From positions 48,550,381-48,610,380 of the forward strand of contig NC_087065.1 in the NCBI RefSeq assembly GCF_963678635.1: a stretch of 60,000 nucleotides of DNA, written 5' to 3'. The notes below the pieces were generated by a model. It saw nothing but the letters and a program-made list of their open reading frames with translations. It was not told where the DNA came from and made no database searches. How positions within the stretch are numbered: position 1 is the stretch's first letter; the number at the start of each line of letters is the position of its first letter. This DNA comes from Symsagittifera roscoffensis (lineage: Eukaryota > Xenacoelomorpha > Acoela > Convolutidae). A program made the position numbers and the translations under genes. Positions 45,657 to 58,116 of the stretch are shown piece after piece.

Positions 45657-45872
45657 ATACTCAGATAAGATTGTTTTAACGCTCTCGCAGCTAACCTAAT
45701 TTTAAATAATTGCCCAGAGCCTATAAATGCACCACTTCACCAAAACGGAACTCATAGTCCCACAGCATTGATACAAACCACACTCGACGGTACAGCTCGA
45801 AAAATTTTCAGTCCTACCTATAAAATTTTTTGACTCTGAAAGAAACAAACAACATCAAAGAATTCTATATAA

Positions 45873-46294
45873 TGAAATTGACAGACTCCTGGACGAAACT
45901 ATAAATCAACTCGCTGTAAAAATAGAAACATTGGGACGCAGAGCATACTCTTTAAATACACACGATTATCAAAAAAAATCTATGTAATGAAATTGGCAGA
46001 CTCCGGAACGAAACTATAAAACAACTCGCTGTAAGAATAGGATCTTTGGGACGCAAAGCGTACTCTCTAAATACACAAGACTATGAAAACACAAAAGTGA
46101 CAGAAATTCTAATGGTGATCTTAACACCACAATTAAAAAAAGCAATGAGAAAGAGAGCATCACATGCATCATCAGTTCGAGAACCAGGTGTAGATTTCCG
46201 GAAATTGTGTTTTCAAAAAACCCTCTTTCAAAAAATTGTGTTACTATTGGAACGGGCACATTATTGCCCAATGCAGACACAAACAACAAGATAA
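45873..46294 (+). pseudogene. Copy A: gag C-terminal fragment with zinc knuckle
   Basis: Begins with a ~115-bp tandem duplication (ttgacagactcctggac / ttggcagactccggaac). Reads LGRKAYSLNTQDYENT, TPQLKKAMRKRASHASSV, then after a deletion and frameshift a C-terminal knuckle region. Confidence 0.6.
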
Positions 46295-47319
46295 AACAAA
46301 TCGGCCACCGAAATACAAAGAAGAAAATAAATCATTTTACCGATAAATGAAAAAAGATAGAAGTTTACCAAAGATAGAAATTTGAAAACATTCAAAGCAA
46401 AAATAGCTCAGTAAAACTAGTTCTATCTAATTCTAGTAATAGCCGACCCCAAACGCCATACTCAAACATTTTTCTTGAACAACCCCCATAAAATTAAAAT
46501 TCACAAATTTATTCATAAAATAGATATAGTTGATCAAACAGTCATAATAATCAATATAGGAAAAACTATTCAAGATAAAATTTTAACAGTAGAATTTATT
46601 CTAATTATAATTGAAATCGATCATTTTCAACTTAAATTACACAAATGATCAACCAAGAAACTCTTCAAATAAACCCAAGAGAAATTAATCAAATAACCGT
46701 AATAGGATTTACTCAAATAATTGATCTCCAAAATATTCCAATAACAGCTCATATAAAAAAACTATTGCAAAAGATCTCGAGAAAACCTTAGACCTTGAAA
46801 AGATTGCCATCAAAATAGATCATGAAATTATTCTCAATCACCACATCGAAATAGTTCACCATATCCAGATATACAAAATCATAATTATCGAAGTAGTTTA
46901 CCTAAACATCAACGAGAAATCAACCAAGTATAAACTACAAGCAAAACAATTCCAGACCCACCAGGAATAGAAAGCACAGAAACCTTAGGACTGCATTTAA
47001 ATCATACACACTGCGAAAACACAGATGATGAAATTGAAACCAAAATTTTTTTCCTTAATAATGTGGTAAAATTAGACCACGAATACGAAAGTGCAATCGA
47101 CTCTTGATCCTTACCAAAACGAAATTGCTAAATTAAACTTTAACAAATCTAACTTTGATCAATTTACCAAGGTAAATTATATTCCTGATATGGTTGACAA
47201 TCGAACAAATATGAGTATTATATATCAGAATACAGCACCAAAAACCTTCTCACCTAGAAAAAAATGAACATTTCCACGTCGTTAAGAAAGCCCAAAAAGC
47301 AAAAACCTTCAAGCACCAG

Positions 47320-47550
47320 ACCTTGAAACAGATTTTTTAATCGATCCAGGAGCAGTATCAAGTATTTTTAACGTTCCTACATGGAATGAAAACCACTCAA
47401 CAAAACGCAAACTTCCACTTTCCAAAACTTCAAGTAATCTAGCCACAGCACAAGGCACAAGTTTTACAAACTGTGGTAAAATTCAGTTATCTCTTATACC
47501 TACACGAACATTGGAACAAACTAAACTTCCAATAAAACCGTTCTAGCAAT
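47320..47550 (+). pseudogene. Copy A: aspartic protease
   Basis: LETDFLIDPGAVSSIFNV holds the retroviral-type D-x-G motif (Asp codon 47343). Followed by SNLATAQGTSFTNCGKIQLS, the expected flap-to-strand region. The motif is intact, but the surrounding frame ends at TAG near 47545. Confidence 0.7.
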
Positions 47551-48169
47551 TATTTCATATCATTCATTACAAAATATAGACCAACAACCAACATCCTAAA
47601 TAGTGAAATACAAATCAAAGAGAAGTGCACAAAATAAATTAAAAAATTTAAACGTTTTTCCAAAAAGTTAATAAACAACCCCAGCTCTTTTCAAAGTCTA
47701 CCCTATCTACAATCAACACGAAATTATTTAAAACCATTAGCTGGACCCGCATATGATTTTTCAATCAACCAAGATCATCAATATGATAATGATCAAAATG
47801 CACAACAGCTCTACGTGTCTGATTTCAACTTCAAACCAATTCACAAATTCTCTAGAGTAGCAATATCATCCATAAATTACGCAAAAAAGACAATTACAGA
47901 TCTAATTGCGCAATATGTACAACAATTCTCCTGGCAAAATCACACTTCCTTTAGGACTATTAGGATCTTGCGCAAGAAACGAAACTTTTTTCCCTACTGA
48001 GGAAAAAGCATACAGAGTCAACAATTTTTAGAAACCTTTAGATATCTGCCAATCTACAATTCTAAATGAATTCTATAAATAACAACACAAATGCATCAAA
48101 ACGAAACACATATTACTGTACAAAATTTCCATATTTCAAACTTACCTTTAAAACTTCGAAAAAACACAA

Positions 48170-48840
48170 ATAAACAACAGCAATTTTCAACAATTTTTAA
48201 TTGTCAACACTCCCAAATAAACCAACAAGAATTTGAGCATTTAGCAGATTTATTATGAGAAAACCTCAAAGTTTACGCAATATCGAATTTTAAGGTCGGA
48301 GAGATACGTTCACGCACTGCATCTTCTACTTAAGCCCGATGAGTTTTCAAAAAACAACAAGCAAGCAAAATTTCAAAATATTAACAAGATAAAATATACA
48401 GACTTTTTGGTCATCCTTGAACAATACGAAATTATTTCACCAGTCAATAAAAAACAACAAATAAGGGAAGTATTTTTTATAAACCTAGTGATATTCCTCG
48501 CAAAAGGTGAATCCCTTAAAATAATTTTTAATTGCACGATATCTAAATTCCGCAATTGATGAATCAAAAAGCAATTGGCCCATAGAACCAATACAAGTAA
48601 TTTTCCCAAAGTTAAACCAAAAACATTATACAACAGCAGTCATAAACAGTGCATAATATTAAATTCCACTAGATGAACAATTACACTGCTTAACACAATT
48701 TTTTTATCGGAAACCAACACTACGGTTTTAATAGACTAGTCTATGGCATCTACGTAGGACTAGTATCTTTTTCAGCATTTATGAAAAAAATCTTTAGACC
48801 ACTTATCTTAGACCACTCTGCATCAAGACACCAACAAAAT
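48170..48840 (+). pseudogene. Copy A: reverse transcriptase N-half
   Basis: Contains ILEQYEIISPVNKKQ, FLAKGESLKII, SNWPIEPIQVIFPK and PLDEQLHCLTQF, followed by NRLVYGI and MKKIFRPLIL. The motif-A Asp position is Val (codon 48639) and is followed by TAA. Motif C and RNase H are deleted. Confidence 0.75.
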
Positions 48841-49559
48841 GAATTTACACGAAAAAAACCGTAGAATATAAAAAAATACCACCGAACATAAAAAATGTCC
48901 TCGCTAAAGACGAAACATCACCACGGCCAGAATATAAGCATGCAGTCAAAATTGACTCTAATAGTAAGCAAATAAACAATTTGAAACACTTCCCACTTTA
49001 CATAGATTGCCAAAACAACCATTACGAAGTCAATTTACTAGGAAGAAACACAATTAAACTTATCCTACACTCATCATGGATAAAAAGCATTACCTAATAA
49101 AAAACACGTAAGCAAACCCACAACGTAATAAATCTTTCCCAATAATGAAAAAAAACCTAACTGATACAATTATTTTAGCAAGAACTTTAGATACCAACAA
49201 AAAACATACAATAAATAAAATATTTTAATTAAATGACCAATAGATAAAAACCTTTATCAAGTCAAGAAATCAAAATATCTTCTTGCCATGAACAGTCAAT
49301 CTAACAAAAAACTTACTCAAGAACTATCAAAGTTTTGACCACGGTATTTGCCAAATGAAATCTTGGGCAAATAAAAACTAAACCCGCAAAAACTGATGAA
49401 ACCATTTTAGGAAACAAGATTTTTTCAGTCATTTAACAAAACCACAGTAATTGAAAACACTGATATTTTGGCATATCATGACACATACACTATCGGAAAA
49501 TAACAATACGATTTTAATAGACTATTCTATGGCATCTCCGTAGGACTAGTAACTTTTCA

Positions 49560-50333
49560 GCATTTATGAAAACACTGATATTTTGGAATATCAACACACA
49601 GATACAAACGTAACCTGTTCATCATTAAATTTAACTTTAGTAGCATTTCATACATCACACTCTTTGAACACAATAAACCAATATAGATTACGGTACTTTT
49701 TGAATGACTGTACATGTCAGTTAAACAAACATTTACCACATCAAAAACAAGTTGCAGAAAAACAACAATTTAAAGGACAAAACTTATATTTCAACCACCG
49801 AACTTTATTGATAGGAAAGACCCTCTATCACCATCCTCAGATGGAAATTCATTCTTAATGGTCATTGTAGACGCACTTTCAGATGAGGTAGCACTAAACC
49901 CTGTACCACATTGTAATGCCTATTCTCTATATCTGTAATGCCTAGTCTGAATATCTCCGATGTATAGTTAATGGTGACGATAAAAACTATGCTGAATGGT
50001 CAGCAGACGTTATGTTGTTTCCCTTAGCATACAACTTTCGAATTACAACAGCGTTTGGATTATCACTTTAGAAAATAGTTTTTTCACCAAAAACAATGGT
50101 CATTGTAGACGCACTTTCAGATGAGGTAGCACTAAACCCTGTACCACATTGTAATGCCTATTCTCTATATCTGTAATGCCTAGTCTGAATATCTCCGATG
50201 TATAGTTAATGGTGACGATAAAAACTATGCTGAATGGTCAGCAGACGTTATGTTGTTTCCCTTAGCATACAACTTTCGAATTACAACAGCGTTTGGATTA
50301 TCACTTTAGAAAATAGTTTTTTCACCAAAAACA
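49560..50333 (+). pseudogene. Copy A: integrase zinc-binding and core fragments
   Basis: HHCC-type start (AFHTSHS, then DCTCQLNKHLPHQKQ), then GNSFLMVIVDALSDEVALNP with the first core Asp. The second Asp region (seen in copy C as ISDNGTE) is deleted. A perfect 238-bp tandem duplication follows. Confidence 0.75.
49858..50333 (+). repeat. Perfect 238-bp tandem duplication
   Basis: 49858-50095 and 50096-50333 show no difference by eye. The unit runs from atggtcattgtagacgcac (integrase core) to ttttttcaccaaaaaca. Confidence 0.95.
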
Positions 50334-50639
50334 ATGAAACCCAACAATGTGCCCGAGAAACTCCTCGAAAAATGCACGAGGACATTGCCAACCGACTAAA
50401 GACTCATTTTGCTACAACTTCTCACTTTATACTCATGATGGAGATCATTTCATCACCCACAAATTTTAAAATTAGCCTCCCATACCCACACAGAATGGAT
50501 TTTAAATAGAAACAAAAATATTGTCAAATTGCAAAGACACTACTATAAAGACAAAAAAAATCGATCTCAATTTTGTTCACGTTTTACACCAGCATCATAT
50601 ATTAAAATAAGAACTCTTCAATTAATTCCAAACTCTCCA

Positions 50640-50835
50640 ATGAAGTAAAAAAAATTACAGTTTTTACAAAACGATTGTATCAAATTACTGAAAAACCCAC
50701 AGATGTGACATACAAATTAATTGATCAAAATAAAAAAGAAATAATACAACAGTGAAATAGCCTTCCACTATTTTACCCCAAAGAATACGCTCTTTGCGAG
50801 CTGACACAGTTATACTCTTTTACAGGATGACACAA
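50640..50835 (+). pseudogene. E2 integrase C-terminal domain fragment
   Basis: LYQITEKPTDVTYKLIDQ, then YPKEYALCELTQLYSFTG: the SH3-like strand region that follows the integrase core in Ty3/gypsy elements. Two in-frame stops. Confidence 0.55.
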
Positions 50836-50839
50836 TCTT

Positions 50840-52245
50840 GAAACACCTCAGCAAATTTCGAATCACAAATATCAGAAACTCCAAACACACTTCCACAGCC
50901 CTCATTCCTAAAACAAAAACTATTTCAGAAAAAACTTTTGAAAACCAGCTGAAAAACAAAGAACAAATCTTAAATTACAAGAACAAATTATAAAACCTCA
51001 AATAAAAAAAATCACAACAACGTCAATCACCTCGTCTCCGAAGTCAACCAAAAAAAGATAATAAAAAATTTATCCCCAGCCTAAAATATAAATGAAAATA
51101 GAATTTCAGCAACCTTCTACACAATAAAGAAACTCTAATATTTTCCCACACAATTAATTCTCATCAGTGGTTGCAGAGTAATAGAAATAGACATTTTTAA
51201 ATATCGTATTTCTAAGTTTCTTGTTTAACCTTCTCAGAAATAGTAACAAAAAATTCGATCAATCAGATCACTTGAAGTCATCTCACTCTTTCTTCAAAGC
51301 TATTGCTAATATTAGCAGACATAAATTCAACTTGAATTAGGTCTGTAACTCCAAATAAAAGAGCTCCAGGTCAAAATTAAGCAACACCCTTTTTTGAAAA
51401 ATTAAAAAAAAAACATCAAATAAAAGTTGCATCACCCTTTTATCAATCAATCCAAAAATCAACTATATTGAGAACCTTTGATACCGAGAATCAACTAAAC
51501 AAAAAACGAACTAGCTCACAGTAAAAAAATCATAAAATCGCCCAGTCTACAACCCCTAATCATCCCATGAATAAAAGCAAGAATAAGTAACTTTTTACCA
51601 AAAATTCCAGACTTCCCTTCACCCAAACCTCTTCATACCCAAACCACTTGTCAAAAATCAAAAAACAATTTGACCCCACTCGGTTTGTTTCTGAAGAATT
51701 GAAATCGTTTCGGAAAGCAAATCACCTTTTGAATAATCACTTCAAACTCAGTCAAACAATTTCTTAAAAACCTTTTTTCAATTTTCTACTCATTCTATCA
51801 AATACCATAAGCTTTCGTCTCTTTCTAATGAAAGACAATTTAGATTTCATCATAACCATATTCGTAGTTTCTTGTAAACCATTTATAGTTTTTTGATTCT
51901 TTATTTCAATCCTTCCTTTCTGTTTCCCAAACCATTGACCACCTCACCAGGTACAATAATGAAAATTTTTTCCTAAACGATACAAAAATTGCTAAATAAA
52001 AAAATCTTTTGAAACTCTTTGTCCTTTTTCTAACTTGATTAGCTTCCCCTGTTCTGACCTTTTTGTAATCGTAATCGTTTCGATCATAATCTTTGCTGAA
52101 GAATATCACCAGGAACATATATTTTAATCAACTTATTAATGAAAATAGAATATCAAAAAACAAAATCGCTGATCTAACCCCGATAAAAGATTTCCAACCT
52201 AACAACTCACACAAAAATCCCTAGTCAGCACCTACAACAAGTCAA
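50840..52245. other. Retroelement-derived or spacer sequence without features
   Basis: Continues the biased composition; frames are short, and the minus frame 51906-52118 is not recognised. No LTR seen. Confidence 0.5.
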
Positions 52246-52249
52246 TCAA

Positions 52250-52600
52250 GCTAAAATTTCATGTAATTTTGAAGAAAGGCATGCACCATATTCAGAACCA
52301 CTTTTATCAGCCCATCGCCATGCACCCCTAAGCGAACCACAGTACGAACAAACTTATGATATCTATCCATCGTTTCAACAAGGTCTAAACCGAACAAGAC
52401 ATCAAAGTCAAAATCAAAACTCAACAATCACAAATCAAAACTCTAAAATTTCATGTACTTTTGAAGAATGGCATGCACCACATTCAGAACCACTTTTACC
52501 AGCCCATCACCATGCACCCCTAAGCGAACCACAGTACGAACCAACTTATGATATCTATCCACCATTTCAACAAGGTCTAAGCCGACAATCAAAGTCTAAA
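52250..52600 (+). repeat. ~187-bp tandem duplication of gag tail
   Basis: Two units (about 52252 and 52441) encode FEERHAPYSEPLL...HAPLSEPQYE and FEEWHAPHSEPLL...HAPLSEPQYE. Related to one unit in E1 at 33935-34060. Confidence 0.85.
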
Positions 52601-53247
52601 CCGAACATCAAAGACATCAAAGTCAAAATCAAAACTCAACAATCACCAATGACAGACAAAAAATTCACCCACGACGAAATAGAACCCCAAAAATGCACAA
52701 TGATAATGATCAAAAAAAGATCAAAAAAATGATAAAATAATGATCAAAATGCACAACAGCTCTATGTGTCTGATTTCAACTTCAAACCAAGACACAAATT
52801 CTCTAGAGTAGCAATATCATCCATAAAATACGCAAAAAAACACGAATACAGATCTAATTGCGCAATATGTACAACAATTCTCCTGACAAAATCACACTTC
52901 CTTTAGGACTATTAGGATATTGCGCAAGAAACGAAACTTTTTTCCCTACTGAGGAAAAAGCATACAGAGTCAACAATTTTTAGAAACATTTAGATATTTG
53001 CCAATCTACAATTCTAAATGAACAGTTTTCTATAAATAACAACACAAATGAATCAAAACGAGACACAGATTACTGTACAAAATTTCCATATTTCAGACTT
53101 ACTTTTGAAATTTCGAAAAAACACAAAAAAAACAACTGCAATTTTCAACAATGTTTAATTGTCAACACTCCCAAATAAACCAACAATAATTTGAGCCTTT
53201 AGCAGATTTATTATGAAAATACCTCAAGGTTTACGCAATATTGAATT

Positions 53248-54438
53248 TTGATGTCGGAGAGATACGTTCACGCACTGCATCTTCTACTTAAGCCCGACGA
53301 GTTTTCAAAAAACAACGAGCAAGCAAAATTTCAAAATTTTAACAAGATAAAATATACAAACTTTTCGGTCATCCTTGAACAATACGAAATTATTTCACCA
53401 GTCAATAAAAAACAAAAAATAAGGAAAGAATTTTTTTTTTAAACCTAGTGATTTTCCTCGCAAAAGGTGAATCCTTTAAAATAGTTTTAATTGCACAATA
53501 TCTAAATTCCGCAATTGATGAATCAAAAAGCAATTGGCCCATAGAACCAATACAAGTAATTTTCCCAAAAACAAACCGAAAATATTATACAACAGCAGTC
53601 ATAAACAGTGCATAAAATCAAATGCCACTAGATGAACAATTACACTGTTTAACACAATTTGTTATCGGAAACCAACACTACGGTTTTAATAGACTAGTCT
53701 ATGGCATCTACATAGGACTAGTATCTTTTTCAGTATTTATGAAAAAAATCTTCAGACCACTTATCTTAAGTGAAAACGTTATCACAGATTTAGACGATGT
53801 TTTCATACAATCACAAACAAAACAAGATATGTTTAAGTTTTAGAAACATATCGTCAGCTTTTAATAACAAAAAACATGAAAACAAAATTTCTTGGGCATA
53901 TTTTCAAAGGAAAAACAGTAAAGCCAATAAAATTTAAAATAGATGCAACTTTAACACTCCAACCGAAATGAAACCAAAAAAATCTAAGAAATTCTTGGAA
54001 TTTTAAGTTTTTTAAGTAAATAAATTTATAAAGTGAATTATTTTTCGACCATTTTATAACATACTACGTCAGCAGAACAACTTTGCGTGGATCCTGAAGC
54101 ATCAAAAATGTTTTGATGAAATGAAAAAAAAACATCCAACTGACTTAATATTCAATACTATTTTCGATCCAAATCAACCATTTATGCCATGTATGTTGTT
54201 TCAAGTTTTGAATTGGTGCAGCACTTCAAGAATTGCATCAAGACACCAACAAAATGAATTTACACAAAAAACCGTAGAACTTAAAAAAATACCACAGAAC
54301 ATAAAAAATGTCTTCGCTAAAGACGAAACATCACCACGGCCAGAAGGTAATCATGCAGTCAAAATTGACTCTGATAGTAAACAAATCAATAACTTGGAAC
54401 ACTTCCCACTTTACATAGTTTGCCAAAACGATCATTAA
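53248..54438 (+). pseudogene. Copy B: reverse transcriptase and RNase H remnant
   Basis: RT pieces: ILEQYEIISPV, PLDEQLHCLTQFVIGNQ, GFNRLVYGI, FMKKIFRPLIL. Motif C reads DLDD at 53787-53798 rather than YxDD, and the motif-A Asp is Val (53598-53600). 54121-54438 holds IFDPNQPFMPCMLFQVL, a decayed RNase H start, and KIPQNIKNVFAKDETSPR, the linker before integrase. Confidence 0.75.
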
Positions 54439-55009
54439 AAAGTCAATTTACTAGGCAGAAACACAATTAAACCTATCCTATAGTCATCATGGATAAAAAG
54501 CAATACCTAATAAAAAAACAGGTAAGCAAACCCACAACGTAATAAATCTTTCCCAATAATGGAAAAAAAACCTAACTGATACAATTATTTTAGCAAGAAC
54601 TTTAGATACCAGCAACAAACATACAATAAATAAAATATTTTAATTAAAAGACCCAATAGACAAAAACTTTTATCAAGTCAAGAAATCAAAATATCTTCTT
54701 GCCATGAACAGTCAATCTAACAAAAAACTTACTAAAGAACTGTCAAAGTTTTGACCATTTTATTTCCCAAATGAAATCTTGGGCAAATAAAAACTAAACC
54801 CGCAAAAACTGATGAAACCATTTTAGGAAACAAGACTTTTTTCAGTCATTTAACAAAACCACAATAATTGAAAACACTGATATTTTGGAATATCATCACA
54901 CAGACACTATCGGAAAATAACAGTACGATTTTAATAGACTATTCTATGGCATCTCCGTAGGACTAGTAACTTTTCAGCATTTATGAAAACACTGATATTT
55001 TGGAATATC

Positions 55010-55400
55010 AACACACAGATACAAACGTAACCTGTTCATCATTAAGTTTAATTTTAACAGCATTTCATACATCACACTCTTTGAGTACAAAAGGACAAAC
55101 AAGATTAGAACAAACTCATCATAATTTTACACAAGTTTTGTAATTTCCATTTAAACCAATATAGATTATGGTACTTTTTGAATGACTGTATTACATGTCA
55201 GTTAAACAAGCCCTTACCACATCAAAAACAAATTCCACAAAAACAAGATTTTAAAGGACAAAACTTATATTTCAATCACCGAATTTTATTGATAGGAAAG
55301 ACCCTCTATCACCATCCTTAGATGAAAATTCATTCTTAATGGTCATTGTAGACGCACTTTTAGATGAGGTAGCACTAAACCCTATAGCACATTGTAGACG
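55010..55400 (+). pseudogene. Copy B: integrase fragment
   Basis: Parallel to 49560-49920, with the HHCC region and NSFLMVIVDALLDEVALNPI, cut off at 55403. Confidence 0.7.
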
Positions 55401-55873
55401 CACATCTATAACATCCAAAAAACCTCTCATGAATACTCAGACAAGATTATTTTAACCCTCTCGCAGCTAACCTAAGTTTAAATAAATGCCCAGAGCCTAA
55501 AAATGCACCACTTCACCAAAATTGGACTCATAGTCGCACAGCATTGACACAAACCACACTCTACGTTTCAGTCCTACCTATAATAATCAAATCCGATTGG
55601 AACTGATTTTCACCAGAATTTTCAAAATATTTTGACTCTGAAAGAAACAAACAACATCAAAGAATTCTATGTAATGAAACTGACAGACTCCGAGACGAAA
55701 CTATAAAACAACTCGCTGTAAAAATAGAAACATTGGGACGCAGAGCATACTCTCTAAATACACACGATTATAAAAACACAAAAATGACATGATTATTTAA
55801 AAAAAATCTGTGTAATGAAATTGGCAGACTCCGGAACGAAACTATAAAACAACTCGCTGTAAGAATAGGATCT

Positions 55874-56470
55874 TTGGGACGCAAAGCGTACTCTCTAAAT
55901 ACACAAGACTATGAAAACACAAAAATGACAGAAATTCTAATGGTGATCTTAACACCACAATTAAAAAAAGCAATGAGAAAGAGAGCATCACATGCATCAT
56001 CAGTTCGAGAACCAGGTGTTGATTTCCGCAAATTTTTAGACAATTTAGAACACAGAAAAACCACAATGAAACTACAATTACAATATGTGAATAGTATTCA
56101 CACAACAACTTCACTTATAAATAACATCCAAGACTCCGATAAAAGTTTAGCAGAAAAAATCACTCTAAGTCTGAATATATATGAAAAAAATGTAAAATTT
56201 AAAGAAAAACCCTCTTTCAAAAAACTGTGTTACTATTGGAATGGGCACATCATTGCTCAATGCAGACAAAACAACAAGATAAATCAAATCGGCCACCGAA
56301 ATACAAAGAACCAAATAAATCATTTTACCGATAAATTAAAAAAGAGAGAAGTTTACAAAATGAAAACATTCAAAGCAATAATAACTCAGAAAAAAACATT
56401 TCTATCTAATTCTAGTAATAGCCGACCCCAAACGCCATACTCAAACATTTTTCCTGAACAATCCCCATAA
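55874..56470 (+). pseudogene. Copy C: gag C-terminal ORF with modified zinc knuckle
   Basis: The longest open frame in the retroelement half: 198 codons, starting MGRKAYSLNTQDYENTK. Coiled-coil-like KKAMRKRASHASS and LDNLEHRKTTMKLQ regions, then CYYWNGHIIAQC, then a basic N/K/Q-rich tail. Nucleocapsid identity comes from the G-H-x4-C half of a CCHC knuckle plus the basic tail. The ORF lacks the start of gag, which lies in another frame upstream. Confidence 0.6.
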
Positions 56471-57139
56471 AATTAAAATTCACAAATTTATTCATAAAAT
56501 AGATATAGTTGATCAAACAGTCATAATAATCAATATAGGAAAAACTATTCAAGATAAAAATTTAACAGTAGAATTTATTCTAATTATAATTGAAATCGAT
56601 CATTTTCAACTTGAATTACACAAATGATCAACCAAGAAACTCTTCAAATAAACCCAAGAGAAATTAATCAAATAACCGTAATAGGATTTACTCAAATAAT
56701 TGATCTCCAAAATATTCCAATAACAGCTCATATAAAAAACTATTGCAAAAGATCTCGAGAAAACCTTAGATCTAGAAAAGATTGCTATCAAAATAGATCA
56801 TGAAGTTATTCTCAATCACCACATCGAAATAGTTCACCATATCCAGATATACAAAATCATAATTATCGAAGTAGTTTACCTAAACATCAACGAGAAATCA
56901 ACCAAGTATAAACTACAAGCAAAAGAATTCCAGACCCACCAGGAATAGAAAGCACAGAAACCTTAGGACTGCATTTAAATCATACACACTGCGAAAAATT
57001 ATATTCCTCATATGGTTGACAATCGAACAAATATGAGTATTATATATCAGAATACAGCACCAAAAACCTTCTCACCTAGAAAAAAATGAACATTTCCACG
57101 TCGTTAAGAAAGCCCAAAAAGCAAAAACCTTCAACCACC

Positions 57140-57366
57140 AGAACTTGAAACAGATTTTTTAATCAATCCAAGAGCAGTATCAAGTATTTTAACGTTCCTA
57201 CATGGAATGAAAATCACTCAATAAAACGCAAACTTCCACTTTCCAAAACTTCAAGTAATCTAGCCACAGCACAAGGCACAAGTTTTACAAACTATGGTAA
57301 AATTCAGTTATCTCTTATACCTACACGAACATTGGAACAAACTAAACTTCCAATAAAACCGTTCTA
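57140..57366 (+). pseudogene. Copy C: protease with mutated active site
   Basis: The active-site block reads FLINPRAVSS: the catalytic Asp is Asn (57165-57167) and the Gly is Arg (57171-57173), both G-to-A changes relative to copy A. Confidence 0.7.
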
Positions 57367-58116
57367 GCAATTATTTCATATCATTCATTACAAAATATAG
57401 ACCAACAATCAACATCCTAAATAGTGAAATACAAATCAAAGAGAAGTGCACAAAATAAATAAAAAAATTTAAACGTTTTTCCAAAGACTTCATAAACAAC
57501 CCCCGCTCTTTTCAAAGTCTTACCCTATCTACAATCAACAACGAAATTATTTAAAACCATCAACTGGACCCGCATATGATTTTTCAATTAACCAAGATTA
57601 TCAATATAATAATGATCAAATGCACAACAGCTCTACGTGTCTGATTTCAACTTCAAACCAATACACAAATTCTCTAGAGTAGCAATATCATCCATAAAAT
57701 ACGCAAAAAACACAAATACAGATCTAATTGCGCAATATGTACAACAATTCTCCTGACAAAATCACACTTCCTTTAGGACTATTAGAATATTGCGCAAGAA
57801 ACGAAACTTTTTCTCCTACTGAGGAAAAAGCATACAGAGTCAACAATTTTTAGAAACATTTAGGTATTTTCCAATCTACAATTCTAAATGAAAAATTTTC
57901 TATAAATAACAACACAAATGAATCAAAACGAAACACAGATTACTGTACAAAATTTCCATATTTCAAACTTACCTTTAAAGTTTCGAAAAAACACAAATAA
58001 ACAACAGCAATTTTCATCAATGTTTAATTGTCAACACTCCCAAATAAACCAACAAGAATTTGAGCATTTAGCAGATTTATTATGAAAATACCTGAAGGTT
58101 TACGCAATATCGAATT

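Larger units (their letters stand above)
45629..50340 (+). repeat. Segmental copy A (gag C-terminus to integrase)
   Basis: Matches 55404-60000 over almost its whole length at high identity (offset about 9.8 kb) and 52735-55403 over the RT-to-integrase part. Lacks ~170 bp of gag (near 46205) and everything from RT motif C through RNase H (near 48815). Confidence 0.9.
41817..51080 (+). mobile_element. LTR retroelement E2 (Ty3/gypsy-like, decayed)
   Basis: LTR, leader with GATC stem-loops, gag-like region, protease, RT remnant and integrase lie in Ty3/gypsy order (PR-RT-[RNase H lost]-IN), ending in an integrase C-terminal block near 50830. Every frame is broken. No 3' LTR is found before the window ends; instead pol-bearing copies B and C follow. 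Confidence 0.75.
52735..55403 (+). repeat. Segmental copy B (RT to integrase)
   Basis: Starts at atcaaaatgcacaacagctc, matching 47795 and 57617, and ends abruptly within integrase at attgtagacgcac|atctat, where copy C begins. It keeps RT motif C and an RNase H remnant that copy A lacks. Confidence 0.9.

Noticed and set aside
49858-50333. CRISPR-like or satellite array
   Set aside because: Only two units, each containing integrase-coding sequence; a simple tandem duplication.
51906-52118. 70-codon minus-strand frame after E2
   Set aside because: Low-complexity basic peptide without homology clues in AT-rich DNA.
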